Positions 49,348 to 60,000 are shown, counted from the stretch's first letter. The stretch is DNA of 64,000 bases from an uncultured Anaerolineales bacterium (GCA_937952305.1 CALFZO010000140.1:1-64000); one strand, 5' to 3'. Program-made: numbers and translations. Notes: a model not told the origin generated them from the letters alone.

Positions 49348-50142
49348 ATGTCGGACGCTCAGCCCAACCCGAACGCCGCCCCCGGCGGCAGCGCGGTCAA
49401 CGCCAGCGGCGATGCCCTGATCGGCGGCGACGTCGTCGGCCGTGACAAGATCATCAACAACATCGTCGTCGTCGGGCGCATGCTCGATTACGCCCAGGTG
49501 GAGGGCCTGATCCCCAGCCTGGCCCAGCAGACCGATTTCAACTCGATCAGCGAGGCTTTTGAGGCCACCTTCCGGCAGCGCCTGGGCGCCGACCTGACGA
49601 CGGCCACAGCCCAGGCCGGCGCCATCCTGCAGCCGGCGCTGGCGCTGTGGACGCCGCGCGGCCCCAACCAGGCTCTGCCTTACAAGCGGATCCTCACCGG
49701 CCTGGCCCAACCGCTGGTGGAAAAGCTGGTCGAGCTCGATTACTGGGCCAGCTTCGCCGAGCGCGTCGGCGAGTTCAACTGGATCTACTTCAGCGGCCAG
49801 GATAACGTGGAGGTCATCTGGCTGCGCTCACTGGCCTCCCTGTGGAAGAAATACAAGAGCGACGAGAAGCTCTACGGGCTGGCCGCCCGGATGAAGAACG
49901 GACAGCCGGAGGCCGTCTTCGTATGGCGGACGCCGGCCGCGCGCGTGACCGAGGCCTATGACCCGCGCCAGCCGGCCCGCGCCTCCACCGACTTCGCCAG
50001 CCTGGGCCGCGAGGAGTTCCGCATCTTCATGGTCGGCCTGGTGCTCGACTGCATCCGCCTGGCCTCGACTGTCGCCAGCGACCAGGCCTTCTGGAATGAC
50101 CTGACCGCGTCCCTGGTCGGCGGCCCGCCGCCCGCGCCGTGA
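49348..50142 (+). CDS. Protein with GDVVGRDK motif, conflict-system-associated type
   Basis: 264 residues. The N-terminus has a disordered stretch and then SGDALIGGDVVGRDKIINNIVVVG (residues ~22-46). This GDVVGRDK-type motif is known from many STAND-ATPase, caspase-like and TIR-containing conflict or apoptosis-like proteins of Chloroflexota and cyanobacteria. The remaining ~210 residues are a mostly helical domain with no recognised family (FNWIYFSGQDNVEVIWLRSL). No membrane helix is present. It is probably co-transcribed with the TIR-like gene before it. The stop overlaps the GTG start of the following MFS gene. Confidence 0.65.
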   Translation: MSDAQPNPNAAPGGSAVNASGDALIGGDVVGRDKIINNIVVVGRMLDYAQVEGLIPSLAQQTDFNSISEAFEATFRQRLGADLTTATAQAGAILQPALALWTPRGPNQALPYKRILTGLAQPLVEKLVELDYWASFAERVGEFNWIYFSGQDNVEVIWLRSLASLWKKYKSDEKLYGLAARMKNGQPEAVFVWRTPAARVTEAYDPRQPARASTDFASLGREEFRIFMVGLVLDCIRLASTVASDQAFWNDLTASLVGGPPPAP

Positions 50143-51311
50143 GCCGCGACAATCGGCTGCTCGCCCTGGCCCTGCTGCTGTGGGGCCTGGGCGAGGGCCA
50201 GTTCCTGTACGTCCAGCCGCTCTATCTGCGTGAGCTCGGCGCCGACCCGATCGGGATCGGCGCGGCCCTCTCCCTGGCCGCCGCCGCGGCCGGGTTGGCG
50301 CACCTGCCGGCCGGCTATCTGGCCGACCACTTCGGCCGCAAGAAAATCATGGTGGCGGGCTTCGGCCTGGGGGCGCTGGCGGGGCTGCTGATGTTCCTGG
50401 CTCCCAGCCTGACGCTGTTTGTGGCGGCCCTGATGGTTTACAACCTGACCGCGTTCGTGCTGGCGCCGCTGAGCGCCTACATCACCGAGGCGCGCGGCGG
50501 ACAATCGGTGCAGCGCGCGTTGACGCTGGTCTTCGCCTGGTTCTGGGCCGGCAACATCGTCTCGCCGGCCATCGGCGGCTGGATCGGCGCCACCTTCGGC
50601 CTGCGCTTCGCCATCGGCTCGGGCTGCCTGTTCTTGCTGCTGTCGACGGCGCTGCTGTTCGGACTGCGCGCGCAGGCGGTGGTGCCGGCCGCGGCCGGCG
50701 CAGCGCGCTACGGCCCGCTGCTGCGCAACCGGCGTCTGCTCGGCTTCCTGGCGCTGATCCTGGCGGCGCTGTTCGCGCTGCAGGTCGGCGTGCCGCTGAT
50801 GCCCAACTTCATCGAGGAAGTGCGCGGCGGCGACATCGTCCTGATCGGCCTGCTCGGCTCGGTCAACGCCCTGGGCAACACCGCCGCCAACCTGGTCTTT
50901 GGCCAGTTGCGCCGGCCGAGGCGCGGATTCCTTATCGCCCAGGCGGCCATGGCTGGCTCGCTGGCGCTGCTGCTGGCCACCGGGAACAGGCCGCTGCTGT
51001 TCGCCGCCTACTTTCTGCGCTCGGGCTGGAACCTGTCCGTCAGCATGGGGCTGGCCCAGGTCGGCCGCATGGTGGGCCAGCACGAGATCGGCCTGGCCTA
51101 CGGCTTGCTGGAGACCGTCGTCGCCGCCGCGCAGATGCTGGGGCCGCTGGCGGCCGGCGCCCTGTACACGGCCGCGCCGGCGCTGCCCTTCCAGGTGAGC
51201 CTGGGGCTGATCGCGGTGACGCTGCTGCTGACGTGGCGCTTTGCGCCGCGCCGCGACCGCCACTCTGAGGCCGAAGCGGCTGCCCCCGCCGCCGCCCAAG
51301 ACACCGGCTGA
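50139..51311 (+). CDS. MFS transporter
   Basis: 390 residues with about twelve membrane helices. The loop after helix 2 is GYLADHFGRKKIMVAGF, the standard MFS signature. LSAYITEARGGQSVQRALTLVFAWFWAG lies near helix 4-5. It starts with GTG overlapping the preceding TGA, so translation is coupled to the GDVVGRDK gene. Drug or metabolite efflux is the usual role, and the substrate is unknown. The C-terminal tail is alanine-rich. Confidence 0.86.
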   Translation: MSRDNRLLALALLLWGLGEGQFLYVQPLYLRELGADPIGIGAALSLAAAAAGLAHLPAGYLADHFGRKKIMVAGFGLGALAGLLMFLAPSLTLFVAALMVYNLTAFVLAPLSAYITEARGGQSVQRALTLVFAWFWAGNIVSPAIGGWIGATFGLRFAIGSGCLFLLLSTALLFGLRAQAVVPAAAGAARYGPLLRNRRLLGFLALILAALFALQVGVPLMPNFIEEVRGGDIVLIGLLGSVNALGNTAANLVFGQLRRPRRGFLIAQAAMAGSLALLLATGNRPLLFAAYFLRSGWNLSVSMGLAQVGRMVGQHEIGLAYGLLETVVAAAQMLGPLAAGALYTAAPALPFQVSLGLIAVTLLLTWRFAPRRDRHSEAEAAAPAAAQDTG

Positions 51312-51341
51312 CGCCTTGGCCGGCGGGTCAGGAGAAACGCC

Positions 51342-52343
51342 ATGGACCTCATCCAACTCATTCAGACGCTGGACCGTGATTGGCTGCTCGCCTTCCAGGC
51401 TGTGCCCGGCCTGCAAGGCGTGATGGCGGTCTTCACGTTCCTGGGCAACGAGGAGTTCTTCCTGTTCGTGATGCCCTTGGTCTACTGGTGCCTCGACGCG
51501 GCCGCCGGCGGCCGACTGGCGGTGCTGCTGGTAGCCTCCAACGGGCTGAGCAACCTGCTCAAGCTTGGGTTCGCGCGGCCGCGCCCCTATTGGGTGGATG
51601 AACGGGCCCTCGCTTTGAGCCGCGAGACCAGCTACTCCTTGCCCTCCAGCCATGCCCTGAACGCGACGACGGTCTGGGGCTACCTGGCCGTTCAACTGCG
51701 GCGGGGGTGGGCGACGGCGGCGGCCGTGATCCTGATCGGACTGATCTCGCTCTCGCGCACGTATCTGGGCATGCACTTCCCCACCAACCTGCTGGCCGGG
51801 TGGCTGTTCGGCGGGCTGCTGCTGTGGGCTTATGCGCGCTGGGAGCCGCCCGCCGCGGCCTGGCTGGCCCGCCAGGGTCTGGGGCCGCAGATCGGCCTGG
51901 CGCTGGCCGCGTCACTGCTCTATTTGGGGCTGGCGGCCGGCCTGCTCACGTTGGTGCCGGCCCCGGCCGATCTGCCGGCCTGGGCGGCGGCGGCGGAGCG
52001 CACGGCGCCGGGAGAGGCCGGCGAGCCGGCCATCGACCCGCGCGGCTGGGCGAGCCACGTCACCGCGGCCGGGATGATCCTGGGCCTGGGCGTCGGCCTG
52101 AGCCTGGCGGCGCGCGGCGCCCGCTTCGACGCCGGTGGGCCCTGGCTCAAACGAGCCGCGCGTTTCGTCGTCGGCGTGCTCGGCGTGGGCGCGCTCTTCC
52201 TGGGCCTGCGCGCGCTGCTGCCAGGCGGCGACGACGTCCTTGGACAGGTGTTGCGCTACCTGCGCTACGCCCTCATCGTCGTCTGGGCCTTGTACGCGGC
52301 GCCGTGGGTGTTCCTGCGTCTGCGCCTGGCCGACCCGCGCTGA
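51342..52343 (+). CDS. PAP2-family membrane phosphatase
   Basis: 333 residues with several membrane helices. The three phosphatase motifs are K-x6-RP as KLGFARPRP (~70-78), PSSHA (~99-103) and SRTYLGMHFPTNLLAG (~143-158). They contain the catalytic histidines. In the third motif the aspartate usual after the histidine (H-x-x-x-D) is asparagine. The C-terminal half has four to five further helices beyond the normal ~200-residue family length. Likely substrates are membrane lipid phosphates such as undecaprenyl pyrophosphate or phosphatidate. GGAG lies eight bases before the ATG. Confidence 0.88.
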   Translation: MDLIQLIQTLDRDWLLAFQAVPGLQGVMAVFTFLGNEEFFLFVMPLVYWCLDAAAGGRLAVLLVASNGLSNLLKLGFARPRPYWVDERALALSRETSYSLPSSHALNATTVWGYLAVQLRRGWATAAAVILIGLISLSRTYLGMHFPTNLLAGWLFGGLLLWAYARWEPPAAAWLARQGLGPQIGLALAASLLYLGLAAGLLTLVPAPADLPAWAAAAERTAPGEAGEPAIDPRGWASHVTAAGMILGLGVGLSLAARGARFDAGGPWLKRAARFVVGVLGVGALFLGLRALLPGGDDVLGQVLRYLRYALIVVWALYAAPWVFLRLRLADPR

Positions 52344-52433
52344 GCGGCGGCGGCACGGATGTGAACGATCGTGTGTACAACCTTTCCCCAACCTCCCTAT
52401 AAAGTCATCTCCAATCGGCCTCCGACGGTCGCT

Positions 52434-52439
52434 TATAAT
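52434..52439 (+). promoter_or_regulatory. -10 element before the cyclase/ATPase/TPR gene
   Basis: A perfect TATAAT in the 270-base gap 52344-52613. The leader to ATG 52614 would be about 170 bases. No good -35 is seen. A TATAAA further upstream (52398-52403) is a second, weaker candidate. Confidence 0.45.
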
Positions 52440-52613
52440 CAAAGTGCAACGTCGCCGTAATCGTCGACAATTGAACTTAGCCAGCCGCCAGGTCCTCTCC
52501 GCGATAACACCCTATCGGCCGCGACGAATCACCGTCAGGCGCGGCGGCGGCCTGCGCATCGGCGGGATCGTTCGATTTTCGCCCACAGACCGCGCTTACG
52601 CTGACCAGCCCGC

Positions 52614-55600
52614 ATGATTTGTCCACGCTGCGGTTTTGACAGTCCGACCGGCTTTGTCTTCTGCGGGCGCTGCGGCACACGCCTGGACGCGCCCGCCAAC
52701 GCCAACGCGCTGACGCGCGAAGACGTCGACCACTTGCGGCGCTATCTGCCGCCGCAGCTGGCCGAAGCGCTCCAACTCGATCTCCCCACCCCGGCGCCGC
52801 GGCTGTTGCAGCAGTGCCTCACCCATCTCACCGGCCTGGTGGAGGCCACCGCCGCCTATCTGCCGGCGGATCTGGCGACGCAGCTGGCGCGGGATCCGGT
52901 GCCGGGCCGCGCCGACGGGCGCTTTCTGGAGGGCACGCTGCTCTTCGCCGACATCAGCGGCTTCACGGCCATGTCCGAGAAGCTCGGCCGGAGCGGGCGC
53001 GACGGCGCCGAAGAAATCACCAGCATCGTCAACCGCTACCTGGACGTGATGATCACGCGCCTGCACGCGCACGCCGGGCAGCTGATGAAGTTCGGCGGCG
53101 ACGCGCTGCTGGGCCTGTTCCAGGAGCCGGGCAGCGCCGGGCGGGCCACGCGCGCCGCCCTGGCCATGCAGGCGGCCATGAGCGAGTTCGCCCAGACGCG
53201 CACCTCGCAGGGCACCTTCCCGCTGCGCATGAAGGTCGGCCTGCACCGCGGGCGCTTCTTCGCGGCCCAACTCGGCGACGGGCTGGGCATGGAATACGCC
53301 TTGTTCGGCGCCGACGTCAACGCCACCGCCGCCGCCGAGTCGGCCGCCCAGGCCGGCCAGGTGCTGGTGGACACGGTGACGCTGGAGGCCCTGCGCGCCG
53401 AGGCCCCGGAGGCGCAGGCCGAGCCGTCGGCCACCGCACCCGGCTACACGGTGGTCACCCAGATGCCGCCCGGCTCAGACGAAGCGCCCCGCCAGCGCGG
53501 CACCGATCCGTTCCTGTTCGCGCTCTCGGCCGACGGGCTGCGCCGGGCCGCGCTGACCCTGGATACCCTGACGCCGTGCCTGCCGGCCGGCCTGCTCTCC
53601 CGGCTGGTCCTCTCGGCCGAGGCGCTCGGCTTCGAGGGCGAGCACCGGCTGGTGACCGTGCTCTTCGCCAACGTTCACGGCCTGGGCGACCTGGCCGACC
53701 GGCTGGGGCCGGGGCACGAGCCCGCCATCACGGCCGCGCTCAACGGCTACTTCCTGGGCATGGCCGAGGCCATCCGCGCCTACGGCGGCATCATCAACAA
53801 GATCGACCTGTATGACCACGGCGACAAGCTGGTGGTCCTGTTCGGGGCGCCGGTGGCGCATGAGGACGACCCGGAGCGCGCGGCCCGGGCGGCGCTGGCC
53901 ATGCAGGCCAAGCTGCAAGACGCGGCCCTGCGCGCGGCCTTCACCACCCCCGACGGCGCGCCGCGCCTGCATCAGCAGATTGGCCTCAACTTCGGCAACG
54001 TCTTCGCCGGCTACGTCGGCGCGCGCCGCCGGCGCGAATACAGCGTCATCGGCGACGACGTCAACCTGGCCGCCCGCCTGATGTCGGTGGCCGGCGCCGG
54101 CCAGATCGTGGCCAGCCCGGCCCTGCACCGCAAACTGCAGACGCTCTTCCGCTTCACGCCGCGCGGCGAGGTCCGGCTGAAGGGCAAGAGCGAGCCAGTG
54201 CCGATCTTCACGCTGGACGAGGCGCGCAGCGCCGCCGACGCCGCCCTGGCCGTCGAACAGGCGCGCGCCAGCCTCAAGGCGCCGCTGGTCGGACGACAGG
54301 CGGAATGGTCGCGGCTGTCAGCCTTCGCGCACGCGCTGCGCGCCGGGCGCGGCGCCATCCTGTCCGTCATCGGCGAGGCCGGGCTGGGCAAGACCCGGCT
54401 GGTGGACGAGTTCCAGCACACCGTGGACACGGACCCGGTGGCGCCCATCCGCATGGCGGAGGGCCGCTGCCTGTCTTACACCGAATCCGTCAGCTACGCC
54501 CCCTTCCAGGAGTTGATGCGCCAGTTGATCGGCGCGCCGCTCGGCGCCGATGAGGCCGCCACCTGGATGCGCCTGCGCCAGACGCTGAACGCCGTGCTGC
54601 CGGCTGAAGACGCCGTCGCCCAGACGCCCTATCTGGCGAACTTCCTCAACCTGCACCTGGACACCGAGGGCCTGGCGCGGGTGCGCTACCTGGACGCCGA
54701 AGCCCTGCAGCGGCGGACCTTCGTGGCCATCGCGGCGCTGGTGGAGGCGCTGTGCCGGCCGGCCCGCGCCGGCGGCGCGCTTAACCGGCCGCTGATGCTG
54801 ATCCTGGATGACATCCACTGGATCGACCAGGCCTCGCGCGCGCTGCTGGATTACCTGCTGAGCCTGGTGCCGCGCCTGCCGTTGGGCGTGGTGCTGGTCT
54901 ACCGGCCGGAGCGCACCAAGACCTGCTGGGAGGTGCGCGAGCAGGCCGCGCGCGATTACCCGGCCTACGTCAGCGAGATCGAGCTCAGCCCGCTGCCCGC
55001 GCCGGACACGCAGACGCTGCTGGAGCGCCTGGTCCCCGGCGCCCAGTGGCCGGCGGCCATCCACCAGCTCATCCTCAACCAGACCGAGGGCAACCCGCTC
55101 TACCTGGAGGAGCTGCTGCGCGTCCTGATCGAGACCGGCGTGCTGGTGCAGGCGCTGAGCGGCTGGGAGGTGAACGGCGCGCTCGACGACGAGCGCCTGC
55201 AGATCCCGGACACGCTGGAAGGCGTGATGATGACGCGCCTGGACCGGCTGGACGAGCCCAGCCGCAACACGGCCCAGGTGGCGTCGGTCATCGGGCGCTC
55301 CTTCACCAGCGACGTGCTCAAGCACGTCACCGACGGCCGCGAGGACGCCGAACTGCTGCCGCACCTGTTCAGCCTGCAGCAGCACGAGATCGCTCAGGAG
55401 ACGCAGCGCGCCCCGGAGCGCGTCTACACCTTCATCCATGGCCTGATGCAGGACGTGGCCTACGGCAGCCTGCTGGCGCGCGTCCGCCGCCAGGCCCACC
55501 GCCGCATCGCCGAGTTCCTGGAGAACCGTTCCGGCAACGACGAGGGCCTGTTCCCGGTCATCGCCCGGCACGCTTTCCTGGGCCAGGATTGGCCGCGTGC

Positions 55601-56981
55601 GTTGCGCTACCAGACGCTGGCCGGCCAGCAGGCCCAACGCCTGTTCGCCAACAGCGAAGCCGCCGACCACTGGCAGAAGGCGCTGCAGAGCGCCGAGGCG
55701 CTGCCGCCCGAGAACACGCGCCGCGAGCGGCTGCGCATTCACCTGGCGCTGGGCGAGCTCTGCACCGTCACCGCCCGCTATGATCGCGCCGCCGAGCACC
55801 TGAATGCGGCCCTGCAGCTGGCCGGCGAGACCGGCGCCGCCGACGCCGAGGCGCGCGCCTGTCGCTGGCAGGCGCGGCTGAACGAGCTGCGCGGCGACTT
55901 CGCGGCGGCTTTCGATTGGATCAACCGCGGGCTGGCGGCGCTGGGCGACCGGCAGACCGCCGACGCCGCCCAGCTGCACCTCACGGCCGGCCTGATCCAC
56001 GCCCGGCGCGGCGAGCGCGCCCAGGCCCAGGAGCGCGGCGTGGCGGCCTCGCGCATCGCCGAGGCCCAGGACGAGCTCGGCGTGCTGGCCAGCGCCGACC
56101 TGCTGCTCGGCCTGATCCACTGGCAGTCCGGCGACACGGCCACGGCCGTCACCGATTACCAGGGCGCCCTCGACCTGTACGACAAGGTCGGCGACCTGGC
56201 CGGCCAGGCCAAGGCCCGCAACATGCTGGCGAACGCGCTCTTCAAAACCGGGCGCTGGAAAGAGGCCGACGAGCAGTACACACGCGCGCGCGCCACTTTC
56301 GACCAGATCGGCGCCGCCTACAACCGCGCCCTGGCCGAGAACAACCTGGGCGGGATCGCCCTCAACCAGGGCCGGCTGGAGGCCGCCATCGGCTTTTACT
56401 CAGACGCCCTGGCCACTTTGCAGCAGATCGGGGCCTCGCCCTACGTGCGCGGCACCGTGCTGATGAACCTAGGCGCCGCCCAGATCCGCCAGGGCGACCT
56501 GGCCCAGGCGCGCAGCTGCCTGGACCAGAGCCAGGCGCTGTTCGAGCAGACCAAGTCCCGCGACTTCCTGCCCGAGCTGCACCGCCACCTGGCGCGCGCC
56601 GCCCTGGCCGCCCACCAGCTGGACGACGCCGAGGCCTCGGCCAACGATGCGCTGCGCTGGGCGCGCGAGCTGGGGATGCGCGGCGAAGAGGGCAGCGCCC
56701 TGCGCGTGCTGGGCGAGATCGCCCTGGCCCAGGGCCGGTCGGACGCGGCCGAGGCCGCGCTGACCGAGAGCGTCACAATCCTGACGGAGGTGGCCGACGA
56801 GTACGAGCTGGCGCACAGCCGCTTCGCGCTGGGCCGGGCGCTCAGCCGCCTGGGGCGGCGCACGGCGGCCCTGACAGCGCTGGAGCAGGCCGCGGCCGTC
56901 CTCGCGCGCCTGGAGGCCGACACCGACCGGCGGGCGGCCGAGGCGCTGCACATGCTGCTCGAGTCCACACCCGCCCGCTGA
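52614..56981 (+). CDS. Zinc-ribbon, tandem class III cyclase, STAND-type ATPase, TPR regulator
   Basis: 1455 residues. The N-terminal zinc ribbon (CPRCG...CGRCG, ~3-23) is followed by a first class III nucleotide cyclase domain (~100-280) with both metal aspartates, D113 (LLFADISGF) and D163 (FGGDALLGLF). The second cyclase domain (~345-540) has N353 in place of the first aspartate (LFANVHG) but keeps D404 (HGDKLVVLFG). The ATPase region begins LVGRQAEWSRL, with Walker A GEAGLGKT (K593) and Walker B LILDDIHWID (D732-D733). The last ~450 residues are TPR repeats. Architecture is that of large Chloroflexota/actinobacterial signalling ATPases. Only one functional cyclase site, or a heterodimeric one, is expected. 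Confidence 0.9.
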   Translation: MICPRCGFDSPTGFVFCGRCGTRLDAPANANALTREDVDHLRRYLPPQLAEALQLDLPTPAPRLLQQCLTHLTGLVEATAAYLPADLATQLARDPVPGRADGRFLEGTLLFADISGFTAMSEKLGRSGRDGAEEITSIVNRYLDVMITRLHAHAGQLMKFGGDALLGLFQEPGSAGRATRAALAMQAAMSEFAQTRTSQGTFPLRMKVGLHRGRFFAAQLGDGLGMEYALFGADVNATAAAESAAQAGQVLVDTVTLEALRAEAPEAQAEPSATAPGYTVVTQMPPGSDEAPRQRGTDPFLFALSADGLRRAALTLDTLTPCLPAGLLSRLVLSAEALGFEGEHRLVTVLFANVHGLGDLADRLGPGHEPAITAALNGYFLGMAEAIRAYGGIINKIDLYDHGDKLVVLFGAPVAHEDDPERAARAALAMQAKLQDAALRAAFTTPDGAPRLHQQIGLNFGNVFAGYVGARRRREYSVIGDDVNLAARLMSVAGAGQIVASPALHRKLQTLFRFTPRGEVRLKGKSEPVPIFTLDEARSAADAALAVEQARASLKAPLVGRQAEWSRLSAFAHALRAGRGAILSVIGEAGLGKTRLVDEFQHTVDTDPVAPIRMAEGRCLSYTESVSYAPFQELMRQLIGAPLGADEAATWMRLRQTLNAVLPAEDAVAQTPYLANFLNLHLDTEGLARVRYLDAEALQRRTFVAIAALVEALCRPARAGGALNRPLMLILDDIHWIDQASRALLDYLLSLVPRLPLGVVLVYRPERTKTCWEVREQAARDYPAYVSEIELSPLPAPDTQTLLERLVPGAQWPAAIHQLILNQTEGNPLYLEELLRVLIETGVLVQALSGWEVNGALDDERLQIPDTLEGVMMTRLDRLDEPSRNTAQVASVIGRSFTSDVLKHVTDGREDAELLPHLFSLQQHEIAQETQRAPERVYTFIHGLMQDVAYGSLLARVRRQAHRRIAEFLENRSGNDEGLFPVIARHAFLGQDWPRALRYQTLAGQQAQRLFANSEAADHWQKALQSAEALPPENTRRERLRIHLALGELCTVTARYDRAAEHLNAALQLAGETGAADAEARACRWQARLNELRGDFAAAFDWINRGLAALGDRQTADAAQLHLTAGLIHARRGERAQAQERGVAASRIAEAQDELGVLASADLLLGLIHWQSGDTATAVTDYQGALDLYDKVGDLAGQAKARNMLANALFKTGRWKEADEQYTRARATFDQIGAAYNRALAENNLGGIALNQGRLEAAIGFYSDALATLQQIGASPYVRGTVLMNLGAAQIRQGDLAQARSCLDQSQALFEQTKSRDFLPELHRHLARAALAAHQLDDAEASANDALRWARELGMRGEEGSALRVLGEIALAQGRSDAAEAALTESVTILTEVADEYELAHSRFALGRALSRLGRRTAALTALEQAAAVLARLEADTDRRAAEALHMLLESTPAR

Positions 56982-57065
56982 CGGGCGCGCGTCAGACCCG
57001 GCAGCGCCGTCCGGGGCAATCGGCGTTGGGATGGTAATTCAATTCGATTGACTCAAGGAGCCTGT

Positions 57066-60000
57066 ATGGTTGCGCGACATACTCGTGGTCTGATCGTGCT
57101 GGCGCTGGCGGCCTTCGGCGTGCTCGTCGTCGCCGCCCTGCTGCGGCCCCCCTCCGCGGCCGCCGGCGGCGTGGTCACCAACTGCGGCGATGACGGGCAG
57201 CTGCGCGCGGCCATGGCCACGGGCGGCGTGGTCACCTTCAACTGCGGCGCCAACCCCATCATCGCCTTCGACGACGTCATCACGGTGACGGGCGGCATCT
57301 CGGTCACCGTCCTCGGCCCGATCACATTCGACGGCGGCAACGCCACGACGCTCTTCCTGGTGGAGCCGGGCGCTGTCCTGATTTTGGACACGGTCACGGC
57401 CCAGAACGGCAACTCCGGCAGCTTCCGCATCGGCGGCAACGGCGGCGCCGTGGTGATCAACGACGGCGGGGTGCTGGTGATCCGCAACGGCGTCTTCCGC
57501 AAGAACCAGGCTCCCGGCAGCGTCACCTCCGGCGGCGCGCTCTACAGCGACGGCGGCCCGATCACGATCACCAACAGCTTCTTTGAGGAGAACACCGCCG
57601 GCAGCGGCGGCGCTATTTACACGCGCGGCACGCTCTACATCCAGGGCTCGACCTTTTACAGCAACACCACCCAGATCGCCAGCGGCGGCGCGATCGTGGC
57701 GCTGGGGCCGTTTCAGGCCTTCGCGGCCGAAGCGCCGGCTGGGGTGAGCGCGCAAGCGGCCGTCGTCGAGGTGCGTGAGAGCGTCTTCGAGAGCAACTTC
57801 GCCTTCGGGCAGGGCGGCGCCCTGTATCTGGACGTCGACACCGAAATGCAGGACGTCCAGGTGATCTCGAACACGGCCTCCCAGGGCGGCGGCATTTACG
57901 TGGAGAACCAGGGCCGGCTCAAACTCACAACCAGCCTGGTGGGCGCGAACACGGCCACCAGCGGCAGCGGCGGCGGCCTGTTCGTCGCCTTCGGCGCCGT
58001 GGCCGTCATAGACGAGAGCGGCCTCTCCGGCAATGCCACCACCAACAATGCCCCCGGCGGCGGCTTCTACAGCGACGGCGCCGTGGACATCACCAACAGC
58101 ACCGTGGCCGAGAACACGGCCTCGGATGGCGCCGGCGCTTACGCCGATTTCAACAGCCAGTTGGCGATCCTGAACAGCACCTTCTCCGGCAACACGGCGA
58201 CCGGCAATCCGTTCTTCGAACAAGCCGGCCGCGGCGCCGGTCTGTACAGCAATGTCGTGGCCGGCAGCCTGGTGATCTCCAGCGCAACCTTCGCCCAGAA
58301 CAGCACGTTTGGCTTTGGAGAAGGCGCGTCCCTGTTCATTGATATCAACACCGCCCCGGTGCAGTTGCGCAACGTCATCCTGTCTGTTCCAGCCAACAGC
58401 GGAGAACAGAACTGCGGCGGCAACCCGCCGGCCTCCAATGGCCACAACCTGACCACGGACGACTCGTGCGGCCTGCGCGCCACCGGCGACATCTCTAACA
58501 CCGCGCCGCTGCTGGAGCCGCTGCGCAAGAACGGCGGCCCCACCCGCACCCACGCCCTGCAGCCGTCCAGCCCGGCCCTGGGCGCCGGCGACCCGGTCAA
58601 CTGCCCGCTCAAGGACCAGCGCGGCGAAAACCGCACGGGCCGCTGCGATATCGGCGCTTTCCAGTTCGTCGAGGCCGAAGTGGTCAACCCCGTGCCGGAC
58701 GGGCCGCCGGTCGTCCAGACCGACACGGTGACACGCGCCACCGGCCCGCAGTGGTACAAGATCAAGGTCCAGGAGCCGGGCTCCACGCTCACGGTCACGC
58801 TCACCGGCCTGACCGAGGACTACAACCTGTTCCTGTTCGCGCCGCCAGTGGATGAGGAGACCGGCCAGGTGCGCGATATCGGCCAGTTGAGCGACATCGG
58901 CCAGCTGAGCGATATCGGCCAACTGAGCGACATCGGCCAGCTCTCCGACATCGGCCAGCTTTCGGACATCGGCCAGCTCTCCGACATCGGCCAACTGAGC
59001 GATATCGGCCAGCTCTCCGACATCGGCCAGCTTTCTGATATCGGCCAGCTCTCCGACATCGCCACCGGCGAAAAGGTCGGCAACCTGGTGGCCATCTCGG
59101 CCAAGCCCGGCCCCGCCGCGGAGAGCATCGCGCGCAACGTCCAGGAGCTGGCCGGCAACTACTACGCTGTCGTCGTGCCGCACAACAAGGACGCCCTGGG
59201 CACGCCCTTCACGTTCGCGGCCCAGGTGGCGGCGCCGGTCTTCCCCTACGAGCCGATCACGGCCAGCGTGCCCGTAAACGCGCTGCCGTCCATCACCTTT
59301 CCCAAACCCACGAACATCCGCACGCTGATCCTGCTGCACACCACGCGCACCGACGCGCTCTACGGCGCCAACAGCTTCGACGACCAGATCCGCCCGGCCG
59401 TCAACGACCTGGTGGATTACCTGGCCACCCTCAACCTGGACGCCGAGATCCTCAACCTGGCCAACCTGGGCGGCATCGGCGTGGTGCCCGGCGACGCCAT
59501 CGCCCAGACCTACGCCTACTGGGACGCCCAGCCCGGCAACCCGCTGGCCGCCAACTATGTCGCCAGCAGCATCAAGGCCCTGATCTACAACCGGGCCCGC
59601 CAGTATCCCAATCTGCGCTACCTGGTCATCGTCGGCGACGACCGCGTCATCCCCTACCGGCGCATCCGCGACGAGGCCGTGATTGCCAACGAGCGCCTGT
59701 ACGCGTCCACGGCCGGCGCCGAGACGCTGGCCGGCTCGCTGAGCCTGCGCTTTTTCCTGAGCGACGACTACTACGGCGGCCTGCTGCCGCTGCGCTACAA
59801 AGGCCGCGAGGTCTACCTGCCGCAGTTGGCCCTGGGCCGGCTGGTGGAGACGCCGCAGGAGATCTCGGCCACCATCCAGGCCGCGCTGGCCAATGACCTG
59901 CTGATCAAGCCGGAGAGCCACCTGGTCACTGGCTATGACTTCCTGATCGACGCCGCCCAGGGCATCTCCAGCACGCTCACCGGCTACGGCGTCGGGCCGG

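Noticed and set aside
57039..59921. 960-codon minus-strand frame opposite the C25 peptidase gene
   Set aside because: It contains ELADV-type repeats, but only because the DIGQLS repeats are read backwards. There is no start context or domain.
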